This document shows, piece by piece, positions 15,227 to 21,846 of a stretch of 21,892 nucleotides of DNA. Source of the DNA: a virus; the IMG/VR virus record IMGVR_UViG_3300046011_007693, positions 1 through 21,892 of that record; one strand, written 5' to 3'. Position 1 is the first letter of the stretch; each line of letters starts with the position of its first letter. The notes beneath the pieces were generated by a model. That model searched no databases. It was not told where the DNA came from and worked only from the letters and a program-made list of their open reading frames with translations. Position numbers and translations under genes: made by a program.

Positions 15227-15346
15227 ATGCCCAAAGTTGGTAAGAAGGAATTTTCCTACAGCAAGAAGGGAATGGCAATGGCTAAGGCCGAGGCCAAGAA
15301 GACTGGTAAGCCCATGAAGATGGGTAAGGGAAAAAAGAAGAAGTGA
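15227..15346 (+). CDS. Tiny basic phage protein 4 (39 aa)
   Basis: A 39-aa gene: MPKVGKKEFSYSKKGMAMAK at the start, then an Ala/Lys helix and a final GKGKKKK. It has a good ribosome site (AAAGGA, 6 nt before the ATG) and follows the previous gene by 15 nt. Similar very short Lys-rich proteins with the VGKKxFxYxKKG start are known to me from aquatic phages. About 40 percent of residues are Lys. Likely nucleic-acid binding or a head-packed basic peptide; unproven. Confidence 0.72.
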   Translation: MPKVGKKEFSYSKKGMAMAKAEAKKTGKPMKMGKGKKKK

Positions 15347-15483
15347 AAGGTTCTAAGTCAAAGAAGCCTGCCAAGGAAATGGCAAAGCCGCCCAAGGGTA
15401 AAAAGGGCAAGCGCACTCGTAAGAGTTCTGCGAAGGCTCAGGCTGGTTCGTTCCCAGGGTACGGTACCTACGGAGTGAGATGA
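15343..15483 (+). CDS. Tiny basic phage protein 5 (46 aa, GTG start)
   Basis: A GTG at 15343 overlaps the previous stop (GTGA) and opens a 46-codon frame rich in Lys, Ser and Ala, ending GSFPGYGTYGVR. An internal ATG at 15379 would give 34 aa. Its stop overlaps the ATG of the adaptor gene (ATGA), continuing the unbroken chain of overlaps, which is the main reason to believe it is translated. The Gly/Tyr/Phe C-terminus differs from the Lys-only neighbours. Function unknown. Confidence 0.6.
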   Translation: MKGSKSKKPAKEMAKPPKGKKGKRTRKSSAKAQAGSFPGYGTYGVR

Positions 15484-16364
15484 CGACAGTTGCGACGGTC
15501 CTGAACAGGGCGTCGCGGCAGATGTTGGCAGGGGTCGTTGAAGAACGCAACAAACTGGCTGCGGCACTCGACAGCAGCACGACGAGTGTTGTTGTTTCTT
15601 ATGATGTCGGCGGCCTTCGTGCTGGCACTGTATTCGAGGTCGACTCAGAACTTTTTTACATCTGGGAAGCAAACTCAGCGACCAAGACACTGACGGTTGA
15701 AAGAGGCTACGCGGGTACAACCGCGGCATCGCACTCCTCCGGAGCGTTGGTTACCGTCACTCCGCGCTTCCCTCGAGCACAGATGCTCGACGCGTTGAAT
15801 GCAGACATCGACGACCTGTCGTCTACGGCGAACGGACTGTTCCGCGTCGTGAGCGTGGACCTGTCCTACAACGGCGCCGACAGGCAAATTGACATCACCT
15901 CCTCGGGGACAATTCTTCAGTTGCTTGACGTGCGCTTGCGCTACCTCGCTGACGAACACCCAGTGATTCACGGCGTGCGCTTGCAGACTGGCTTGCCCAC
16001 CGGCGACTTCGCCTCCGGCAACACTCTCGTGCTTGATGAGTCAGTTATGGCAGGAACACTTAGGGTTCGATACAAGGCTCCGTTTGCGCGCGCCACATCA
16101 GAGTCCGACGACCTGACGACAAACTGCTTTGTGCCAACCACGTGCGAAGACATAGTTGAAATGGGTGTCATTCTGCGCATGATGGCCGGTCGCGAAATCA
16201 AGCGCAACTTCATAGAAGCACAGGGCGATACTCGCCGTCCAGACGAAGTGCAGGCTGGCGCAGTGACCAACTCAATCGCCAACATTCTGCGCCTGCGTCG
16301 AGAGCGAATCATTGCCGAAGCCGGTCGACTCAAGGCGCTGTACCCAATCAAGTTCAGGAAGTAG
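15480..16364 (+). CDS. Predicted head-tail adaptor / connector protein
   Basis: A 294-aa protein placed just before the large beta-rich tail protein, as the adaptor precedes the nozzle in T7-like phages (gp11, gp12). Residues 1-26 and 215-294 are helical; the latter includes DIVEMGVILRMMAGREIKRN and a long basic helix (LRLRRERIIAEAGRLKALYP), a pattern suiting a ring protein that docks on the portal. Residues 27-95 are a beta module (with ERGYAGTTAASHSSGALV) that also occurs in the fibre-like gene at 18229, so it has an inserted domain compared with the roughly 200-aa T7 adaptor. CGGAG lies 4 nt before the ATG. It could instead be a neck or fibre-attachment protein. Confidence 0.6.
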   Translation: MTTVATVLNRASRQMLAGVVEERNKLAAALDSSTTSVVVSYDVGGLRAGTVFEVDSELFYIWEANSATKTLTVERGYAGTTAASHSSGALVTVTPRFPRAQMLDALNADIDDLSSTANGLFRVVSVDLSYNGADRQIDITSSGTILQLLDVRLRYLADEHPVIHGVRLQTGLPTGDFASGNTLVLDESVMAGTLRVRYKAPFARATSESDDLTTNCFVPTTCEDIVEMGVILRMMAGREIKRNFIEAQGDTRRPDEVQAGAVTNSIANILRLRRERIIAEAGRLKALYPIKFRK

Positions 16365-16367
16365 CCG

Positions 16368-18221
16368 ATGGCTACTATCACGCGTTTTACTGACGCGTTC
16401 CGACCAGCCACTGGTTTCTATACGGGAACCGGAGCAACACAACTAGTTCCAAACGTATTCCCCGTGGCAATCAACGGCAGGCCGTACATGATTGACACCA
16501 AGAGCAGGGAGTTCACACGCCAGTTTGATGCCCGTGTCCGTGACTCGGTTGACCAGTCGACAGAGCCTGGCGAGTCAGCGCTGAACCCGCAAGGGTTGTG
16601 GCGTCGCTCGCAGTCGTCGTGGCATTACGGTGCGGGGCAGCAGTATTCGGATACGGCTGACGCTGAGTCGTTCAGGTTCTATGAGAGCAAGGGCGTGGAC
16701 CCGTGGACGAAAGGTCGCTTATCGCTGCTGCGCGACACATCCAATGTTTACCCGACCTCAGGCACAAACCTGTATGCGGTGACAGCCGATGGGCGTTTGT
16801 ACGGCACTGATGGACAGACCGTGAAGTACACCACCGATTTTGTAACGGTCACAACGGTGACAGGTACCAAGGCGTCAAACTTGTATTCGATTACGTCGGA
16901 CGGCTACAACGTGTTCTACTCGTACGACAACGGCGACATCGACCAGACGAACGCTGGCATCTCCACGTCGTCGGCGTACATCACGGGTATCGAGGCTGGC
17001 GTTTTGGCGTATGTGCGTGGGCGTTTGATGGTCGCTGGTCAGGGTGTGGATAAGCGCAAGATTTGGAACATCACCACCGCAGCAGGCTCCTCAGCCAACA
17101 ACCCGACTGCTCTCTACACGCACCCGAACACAAACTGGACGTGGGTGGGTTTCGCCGCTGGCCAGACCCACATCTATGCCGCAGGCTACGCAGGTAACAC
17201 GAGCATCATGTACAAGACGCAAATCAAGGCTGATGGTACAGCGCTTGACATTCCGACTGCTGCCGCTGAACTGCCGCTCGGTGAGATTGTGCGTTCTATC
17301 TACGGCTATCTCGGCTACATCATCCTCGGCACCACGACAGGGTTCCGTTTCTGTTCAACGGACACCGACGGCAACCTCACCGTCGGCCCGCTCGTGGAGA
17401 CTGGGGCTTCTGTCGGTGCGATGGCTGGCATCGGTAAGTACGTCTACTTCTCGTGGTCCAACTTCGACTCCACCTCCACAGGCATCGGACGCATGGATGT
17501 TTCGGTGTTCATCTCCCCGAACCAGCCAGCGTATGCAACCGACCTGATGGCTACCGCCCAGGGTACGGTGCAAGCGATACATGAGTTCCAGAACGATGTG
17601 CTGTTCACGGTGTCTGGTGTTGGTGTGTTCCAGCCACACGCCACGAACCTTGTGTCGTCGGGCTACCTGCGTTCAGGTATCTATCGGTGGGGTGTGCCAG
17701 ACGCCAAGTTCATCCCGAAGTTGGACATCCGCTGTCTACCGTTGGTTGGGTTTGTCCAGTTGTCGATTGCCTCGGATGGGGGAGACTTCCACGACTTCTC
17801 CCCGGTCAGCATTGAGGGCATCAAGGAGAGAACCTTTGACGGGCTGGAAAGCAAGGTGTTCGAGGCCGAAATCAAGGTCACGCTTACTCGTTCTTCCGGC
17901 GCCACAACGGGCCCGACCCTAACCCGCTGGATGGCCCGTGCTTACGCGGCACCCCTTCGCTCCCAAATCTTTTCGGTCCCCCTCGTCATGCACCACAAAC
18001 TGTCCGTCAAGGGAAGGGAGTACTGGCAGGATGTCGACAGAGAACTTGGCTACCTGCGAGACCTGGTCGAGAACCCCAGGGTCGTCATCTATCAGGAGAA
18101 CCAAGAAACCTTTGCCGTTGTCGTGGAGAACGTCCAGATGCAGGTTCAGCAAATCATCAATGCCCACGTGGAAAACGACTTCGAGGGTACTGCTATAGTC
18201 GTTATGCGTAGTGTAAGATGA
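16368..18221 (+). CDS. Predicted tail nozzle / tube protein (beta-propeller-like)
   Basis: A 617-aa protein, starting 3 nt after the adaptor gene. Residues about 130-440 hold repeated strand-turn units such as GTNLYAVTADGRLYG, SNLYSITSDGYNVFYSYDNG, THIYAAGYAGNTSIMYKT and VGAMAGIGKYVYFSWSNF, which read like blades of a beta-propeller, as in T7-type nozzle proteins. The C-terminal 180 residues form a different beta domain (FVQLSIASDGGDFHDFSP; LTRWMARAYAAPLRSQIF) ending with a helical/strand part, FEGTAIVVMRSVR. It would form the distal tube of a short tail. No coiled-coil tape-measure gene is found in the window, which fits a podovirus. AGGAAG lies 8 nt before the ATG. Confidence 0.62.
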   Translation: MATITRFTDAFRPATGFYTGTGATQLVPNVFPVAINGRPYMIDTKSREFTRQFDARVRDSVDQSTEPGESALNPQGLWRRSQSSWHYGAGQQYSDTADAESFRFYESKGVDPWTKGRLSLLRDTSNVYPTSGTNLYAVTADGRLYGTDGQTVKYTTDFVTVTTVTGTKASNLYSITSDGYNVFYSYDNGDIDQTNAGISTSSAYITGIEAGVLAYVRGRLMVAGQGVDKRKIWNITTAAGSSANNPTALYTHPNTNWTWVGFAAGQTHIYAAGYAGNTSIMYKTQIKADGTALDIPTAAAELPLGEIVRSIYGYLGYIILGTTTGFRFCSTDTDGNLTVGPLVETGASVGAMAGIGKYVYFSWSNFDSTSTGIGRMDVSVFISPNQPAYATDLMATAQGTVQAIHEFQNDVLFTVSGVGVFQPHATNLVSSGYLRSGIYRWGVPDAKFIPKLDIRCLPLVGFVQLSIASDGGDFHDFSPVSIEGIKERTFDGLESKVFEAEIKVTLTRSSGATTGPTLTRWMARAYAAPLRSQIFSVPLVMHHKLSVKGREYWQDVDRELGYLRDLVENPRVVIYQENQETFAVVVENVQMQVQQIINAHVENDFEGTAIVVMRSVR

Positions 18222-18228
18222 GGTTCCA

Positions 18229-18726
18229 ATGGCAGCAGTAACTCGTAGACAGTACAAAGGCGCAGCGGCGCAAACCACGATTGTCAACGCTTTGGCGTCT
18301 GGCGACACGTCGGCTACTTTGGCGGCGACGACTGGTTGGCCGTCGGCTGCAGCAGTGCCGTTCTATGTCGTCATTAGTCCTGGGACTGCGAGCGAGGAGA
18401 AGTGCAGCGCCACCATTTCAGGCTCAGTGCTGACCCTTACCCGCGCGCAGGATGACACGACTGCCCAGAGCCATGCTTCCGGTGCGACTATCTACCCCGT
18501 CTTCTCAGCGGATGACGCTGATGAAGCGAACTTCCTTGCGTCGCGTTACACGACGAAGGGCGACATCGTTGCTTTCGATGGTTCGGATGTGGCTCGTCTT
18601 GGGGTAGGTACAAACAACTTCGTGTTGACCGCCGATTCCACTGCGGCGACTGGGCTAAAGTGGGCGCAGGCGTTGTCCTCTGGCGAGGATGACCAAATCG
18701 TTATCGCAGTACAAGTCTTCAGTTAG
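18229..18726 (+). CDS. Tail-fibre-type protein
   Basis: A 165-aa beta-rich protein in two parts. Residues 17-95 form a module (NALASGDTSATLAATTGWP, then SVLTLTRAQDDTTAQSHASG) common at the start of phage fibre or baseplate-associated proteins, where it ends in a VFSADDADEAN-type helix. Residues 105-150 carry YTTKGDIVAFDGSDVARLGV, then NFVLTADSTAATGLKW, a motif very frequent in phage tail fibres. It is short for a fibre and probably serves as an attachment or collar piece for the adhesin genes downstream. GAGG lies before the ATG. Paralogy to residues 27-95 of the 15480 product is visible. Confidence 0.7.
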   Translation: MAAVTRRQYKGAAAQTTIVNALASGDTSATLAATTGWPSAAAVPFYVVISPGTASEEKCSATISGSVLTLTRAQDDTTAQSHASGATIYPVFSADDADEANFLASRYTTKGDIVAFDGSDVARLGVGTNNFVLTADSTAATGLKWAQALSSGEDDQIVIAVQVFS

Positions 18727-18737
18727 GATAAGGACAC

Positions 18738-19100
18738 ATGGCAACATTCAGCAAACTAAATCTCAGCGGTTCGACGGGTGGTCGTCTCATCAAGGTGGCG
18801 GCGACCGCGACGACTGGTACGACGATTCATGCGACTGGTACGTCAGCGAGCATCCTTGACGAGATTTGGCTGTATGCAGTCAACTCGGACACAACTGCCC
18901 GCAAACTGACCATCGAGTTCGGTGGCACGACTGCACCTGATGACTTGATTGAGTTGACGATTGCGGCTGAGTCTGGTCTTGTGCTTGTGGTCCCCGGGTT
19001 CACGTTGGCTGGTACTGGGTCTGTTGCTCGTACGGTGACAGCGTTTGCTGCGACGACGAACGTGATTCTTATTGGCGGTTACGTCAACCGCATTTCGTAA
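18738..19100 (+). CDS. Small beta-rich virion protein
   Basis: A 120-aa protein starting MATFSKLNLSGSTGGRLIKV, with ATTGTTIHATGTSASILDEI, then a strand-rich body (RKLTIEFGGTTAPDDLIELT; LVLVVPGFTLAGTGSVARTV) and a final NVILIGGYVNRIS. I recognise this as a frequently seen small phage protein with an Ig/jelly-roll-like strand pattern, located next to fibre genes in aquatic phages. No membrane or signal segment. AAGGA lies only 3 nt before the ATG, so initiation may use a shifted pairing. Likely a tail or capsid accessory. Its TAA stop forms part of the TANNNT box before the next gene. Confidence 0.65.
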   Translation: MATFSKLNLSGSTGGRLIKVAATATTGTTIHATGTSASILDEIWLYAVNSDTTARKLTIEFGGTTAPDDLIELTIAAESGLVLVVPGFTLAGTGSVARTVTAFAATTNVILIGGYVNRIS

Positions 19101-19109
19101 GGTAGCAGC
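19098..19109 (+). promoter_or_regulatory. TANNNT box exactly 6 nt before start codon
   Basis: TAAGGT (19098-19103) plus AGCAGC, then the ATG at 19110. It is nearly identical to the element before 11961 (TAAGGT-AGCCCC-ATG). Its TAA is also the stop of the preceding gene. It may be a leaderless promoter driving the adhesin genes or a repeated weak ribosome site (AAGG). Confidence 0.4.
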
Positions 19110-20018
19110 ATGACGCTGCGGTGGGGTCAACGAGAGCGAGTCAGCACGCTAGTTGGCCAATGGTTTGGCACTGGTTGGGTTGCGCCAATTCTCACTCTGG
19201 CTGTTGAGTATCTGGTTATTGGTGGCGGTGGCGGCGCTGGTTCTGGTACCAACTCATCTGACGTTCGTTCTGGTGGTGGCGGTGGTGCAGGCGGTTATCG
19301 CACCAACGTAAGTGGCGCCACGTCTGGTCGAAACTCTTCAGCAGAAGCATCGATGACCCTGACTCCCGGCACATATTCGGTAACGGTCGGTGCTGGTGGC
19401 TCTGGCGGAACGCGAAACGGCGGAAACAGCGGAAGCAACAGCGTGTTCAACGGAATTACATCCACTGGTGGTGGTGGTGGTGGTGGAACTGGTTCTGGTG
19501 GTCTAAACGGTGGTTCTGGTGGTGGCGCTGGCGGAGACCAAAGCACCGCTGGTACTGGTGCGACCGCACAGGGTTTCGGCGGAGGCGGTCGTGACAGCAA
19601 CCGTGCTGGTGGCGGTGGTGGTGCTTCCGCGGCTGGCGGCAATGGCGGAGGTGTCGTTTCGGGAACTGGCGGCAATGGTCTTTCAAACAGCATCACTGGC
19701 ACGGCAGTAACTCGCGGTGGTGGTGGTTCTGGTGGTTCAGACAACCAAGCCGGCGCGGCTGGAACTGGTGGTGGCGGTTCGGGTGCCGTGAATGGAAACG
19801 GCAACGCTGGCACTGCAAACACCGGCGGTGGTGGTGGCGGTAGCGGTGGCGACCAAGGAACCGCATTTACTGGCGGCGCTGGTGGTGCGGGTGTTGTCAT
19901 CGTGCGTTACTTGACTGCTGACGGTTCGACATTCACCATTACTGGCGGAACAATAACCACCTCCGGCTCGCACACGATTCACACCTTCAACAGCACTGGT
20001 AATTTGGTAATCGCATGA
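19110..20018 (+). CDS. Glycine-rich tail adhesin candidate, copy 1
   Basis: A 302-aa protein. Residues 1-37 are a conserved head (GQRERVSTLVGQWF, VEYLVIGGG). Residues 38-265 are dominated by runs of Gly broken by short inserts such as GGYRTNVSGATSG, TPGTYSVTVGAGGSGG and SGSNSVFNGITSTGG. The last 40 residues return to beta sequence (VVIVRYLTADGSTFTITGG ... HTIHTFNSTGNLVIA). This layout belongs to a glycine-rich domain family found in phage tail tips and bacterial surface proteins. In phage S16-type adhesins, similar Gly-rich stretches fold as a polyglycine sandwich that displays variable loops for receptor binding (established for that system, inferred here). The next gene is a paralogue, overlapping by ATGA. 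Confidence 0.75.
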   Translation: MTLRWGQRERVSTLVGQWFGTGWVAPILTLAVEYLVIGGGGGAGSGTNSSDVRSGGGGGAGGYRTNVSGATSGRNSSAEASMTLTPGTYSVTVGAGGSGGTRNGGNSGSNSVFNGITSTGGGGGGGTGSGGLNGGSGGGAGGDQSTAGTGATAQGFGGGGRDSNRAGGGGGASAAGGNGGGVVSGTGGNGLSNSITGTAVTRGGGGSGGSDNQAGAAGTGGGGSGAVNGNGNAGTANTGGGGGGSGGDQGTAFTGGAGGAGVVIVRYLTADGSTFTITGGTITTSGSHTIHTFNSTGNLVIA

Positions 20019-20947
20019 GTCGCGGAGGACAACGCACAAGGGTCTCAACTACTGTCGGGACCTGGGGTAACGTCACCGGGCTTGGCAGTGGAAGAACTTC
20101 CGTTTCTGTTGAGTATCTCGTTATTGCTGGCGGTGGTGGCGGTGGGTCAGGCACAAACGATGGCGGCATACGTAGCGGTGGTGGCGGCGGTGCTGGTGGC
20201 TATCGCACCAATGTGAGTGGCGCCACGTCCGGCGGAGGCTCATCTGCCGAGGGTGCACTTTCACTAACTGCAAACACGACGTACACTGTCACTATCGGCG
20301 CCGGTGGTGCTGGTGGTACGCGGGCTGGCGCAAGCAGCGGAAGCAACAGCGTCTTTGGTTCCATTACATCAACAGGTGGCGGTGGCGGCGGCGGTACACA
20401 TGCCAATGGCGCATCAGGCGGGTCTGGTGGTGGCGGCGGTAGCAATGGTGCTAATGGTGGTGCTGGAACAGCAAATCAAGGCTATGCAGGCGGAAGCAGA
20501 GGCACTGACGGCAACCGTGGTGGTGGCGGTGGTGGTGCTGGTGGAGCAGGTAATAACGGCGGCAGTACGAATGGTGGCAACGGCGGTGGTTCGCTCAATA
20601 ACAGCATTACGGGTTCAAGCGTTGCGCGCGCTGGTGGCGGTGGTGGTGGTTCTGACCAAACTGTCGGTAGCGGTGGCGGTGGCGGTGCGGGCAATGCCGG
20701 TGGCGGTAATGGTGGTGCGGCATCAGCGAACACAGGCAGCGGTGGCGGCGGCTCAGGAAACGACAATGGAACTGCTTTCACGGGTGGTAGTGGCGGGTCC
20801 GGCATTGTAGTTGTGCGCTACTTGACCGCTGACACAACTGCTTCGGCAACCCAAACGGGCTTGACGATTACGGGAGGAACAGTTACCACCAGCGGCAACT
20901 ACACTATCCACACCTTCACAAGCACAAGTTCACTGGTAATCTCGTAA
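20015..20947 (+). CDS. Glycine-rich tail adhesin candidate, copy 2
   Basis: A 310-aa tandem paralogue of the preceding gene. It shares the head (GQRTRVSTTVGTW, VEYLVIAGG), the inserts GGYRTNVSGATSG, TVTIGAGGAGG and SGSNSVFGSITSTGG, and the tail (VVVRYLTADTTASATQTGLT ... YTIHTFTSTSSLVIS). Differences concentrate in the Gly-rich middle and in an extra short insert in the tail, as expected if the exposed loops diverge for receptor recognition while the ends hold the fold and attachment. The ATG overlaps the stop of copy 1, so both are made from one mRNA. Two copies may form a mixed fibre tip or extend host range. Proline-rich reverse-strand frames here are artefacts of the Gly codons. Confidence 0.75.
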   Translation: MSRGGQRTRVSTTVGTWGNVTGLGSGRTSVSVEYLVIAGGGGGGSGTNDGGIRSGGGGGAGGYRTNVSGATSGGGSSAEGALSLTANTTYTVTIGAGGAGGTRAGASSGSNSVFGSITSTGGGGGGGTHANGASGGSGGGGGSNGANGGAGTANQGYAGGSRGTDGNRGGGGGGAGGAGNNGGSTNGGNGGGSLNNSITGSSVARAGGGGGGSDQTVGSGGGGGAGNAGGGNGGAASANTGSGGGGSGNDNGTAFTGGSGGSGIVVVRYLTADTTASATQTGLTITGGTVTTSGNYTIHTFTSTSSLVIS

Positions 20948-20957
20948 GGAGACCCTT

Positions 20958-21317
20958 ATGGCGCACATGGCACAACTCGACAACAACAACACGGTCCTTC
21001 GTGTTCTCGTGGTATCCGACAACGATTGCCCAGACCCAGCACCAGCGAACGAAGCGCAAGGCGCAGCGTTCCTTGAATCGCTCGGCCTCGGCACAAACTG
21101 GAAACAAACCAGTTACAACGCCACGTTCCGCAAAAACTATGCAGGCATCGGCTACACCTACGACGCAGTACGTGACGCGTTCATCGCACCGAAGCCGTTC
21201 GCATCGTGGGTGTTGAACGAAGACACCTGCCAGTGGGAAGCCCCAGTCCCATATCCGACAGACGACAAACCGTACCGTTGGGATGAGGACACAACCTCGT
21301 GGGTTGAAATCGTTTAG
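20958..21317 (+). CDS. Conserved small phage protein with YTYDAVRDAF motif
   Basis: A 119-aa acidic, aromatic-rich protein. It begins MAHMAQLDNNNTVLRVLVVS, then has NWKQTSYNATFRKNYAGIGY at about 47-66, TYDAVRDAFIAPKPFASWVL at about 67-86, and ends WEAPVPYP ... YRWDEDTTSWVEIV. I recognise this gene type from cyanophages and other aquatic phages, where it usually lies near structural genes and has no established role. A near-consensus TAAGGAG site lies 6 nt before the ATG, the best ribosome site in the window, implying high expression. It may be a virion protein or a fibre-assembly helper; it closes the tail gene cluster. Confidence 0.8.
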   Translation: MAHMAQLDNNNTVLRVLVVSDNDCPDPAPANEAQGAAFLESLGLGTNWKQTSYNATFRKNYAGIGYTYDAVRDAFIAPKPFASWVLNEDTCQWEAPVPYPTDDKPYRWDEDTTSWVEIV

Positions 21318-21436
21318 TCGAACGGCCCTTGCTCAGGCCAGTCCCTAAACATCCACCACAAGCCGACAATCGGCACCAATAGCACCACGCCCAGGACGGT
21401 CAACCCGACAACGAAGAAGTGGCGCACGTCTAGCAT
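21314..21436 (-). CDS. Possible 40-aa single-span membrane protein
   Basis: On the - strand, an ATG at 21436 opens 40 codons ending TAA at 21316-21314. The product starts MLDVRHFFVVGLTVLGVVLL, continues VPIVGLWWMF and ends RDWPEQGPFD. Residues 7-30 are a clear hydrophobic span, followed by an acidic/Pro tail. Codon third positions are mostly G or C, as in the neighbouring genes. It exactly fills the gap between two + strand genes, overlapping the upstream stop by 3 nt. Against it: AGGAGG lies about 14 nt from the ATG, too far to be ideal, and it is the only - strand gene proposed. It may be a spurious frame. Confidence 0.4.
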   Translation of the reverse strand: MLDVRHFFVVGLTVLGVVLLVPIVGLWWMFRDWPEQGPFD

Positions 21437-21442
21437 CGTAGC
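21431..21442 (+). promoter_or_regulatory. TANNNT box exactly 6 nt before GTG start
   Basis: TAGCAT (21431-21436), then CGTAGC, then the GTG at 21443. No Shine-Dalgarno is present here, so a leaderless transcript would explain how this gene starts. The box overlaps the start codon of the possible - strand gene. Confidence 0.38.
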
Positions 21443-21682
21443 GTGTTTGCCCTCCTAGCCCTGCTATTACCACTCACCCCAGTCCACTGCTGGACCACGG
21501 GCGAACGATGGGAAGACACCCGCACCACCGAAGAACTCCTGGAAATCGGAGCCGTAGAACTCTGCACCGGAGGCGGCATACGAGAAGGCTCCAAAATCAC
21601 TGATGAACAGCGCCAGGTGGTCAACACCATCATCGTCGTCACTGTCGTGGCAGCCGCAGCCACTAGTATTCGACGCAAATGA
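21443..21682 (+). CDS. Small membrane-associated protein, possible lysis-module gene
   Basis: A 79-aa protein from a GTG start; an in-frame TAG at 21431 and no other start nearby fix the 5' end. The N-terminus (MFALLALLLPLTPVHC) is a hydrophobic signal-like segment or membrane anchor. The middle is acidic with Cys at 16 and 41. Residues about 61-76 (VNTIIVVTVVAAAATSI) form a second hydrophobic span, ending in basic RRK. No true lipobox is seen before the Cys. Two spans around a short external loop suit a small membrane protein of a lysis module. Its stop overlaps the next ATG (ATGA). I do not recognise a family. Confidence 0.6.
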   Translation: MFALLALLLPLTPVHCWTTGERWEDTRTTEELLEIGAVELCTGGGIREGSKITDEQRQVVNTIIVVTVVAAAATSIRRK

Positions 21683-21846
21683 AACGCTTGCTCGACTACA
21701 TCAAAGAAAACTCGTGGACCGTCGCAGGCATCGGCCTCGTGCTCATCACCCTCTCAGGCCCAACACTTCGGCAAGCGCTTTGGATTAGTGGCGTTGCCCT
21801 AGTGCTACACTCGGTCCTAACCTTTACAGGGGGGAAAGATGACTGA
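21679..21846 (+). CDS. Holin-like small protein (55 aa)
   Basis: A 55-aa protein that is shorter than 60 codons. A basic N-terminus (MKRLLDYIKENSW) leads into hydrophobic segments at about 13-26 (TVAGIGLVLITLSG) and 33-50 (LWISGVALVLHSVLTF), with a charged end, GGKDD. Two spans, small size and charged ends are features of class II-type holins, which permeabilise the membrane at lysis. The start overlaps the previous stop, and its stop overlaps the next ATG (ATGACTGA region), just before a likely endolysin position. Other small two-span membrane proteins would look the same. Confidence 0.58.
   Translation: MKRLLDYIKENSWTVAGIGLVLITLSGPTLRQALWISGVALVLHSVLTFTGGKDD

Noticed and set aside
19210-20800. 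Repeat-dense DNA resembling a CRISPR array or VNTR
   Set aside because: The repeats are irregular GGTGGC-type glycine codons in open frames, with no constant repeat plus unique spacer structure.
19295-20810. Long proline-rich frames on the - strand and Val/Ala-rich + strand frames over the glycine-rich genes
   Set aside because: They are the shadow of GGN-rich codons: reverse complement gives CCN (Pro) and the shifted frame gives GTG/GCG (Val/Ala). They lack ribosome sites and sit inside convincing + strand genes.
15480-21317. Search for a tape-measure gene or a frameshifting tail-chaperone pair (long-tailed phage)
   Set aside because: No long coiled-coil gene, and no overlapping pair with a slippery sequence, was found; the order adaptor, nozzle, fibres fits a short tail.
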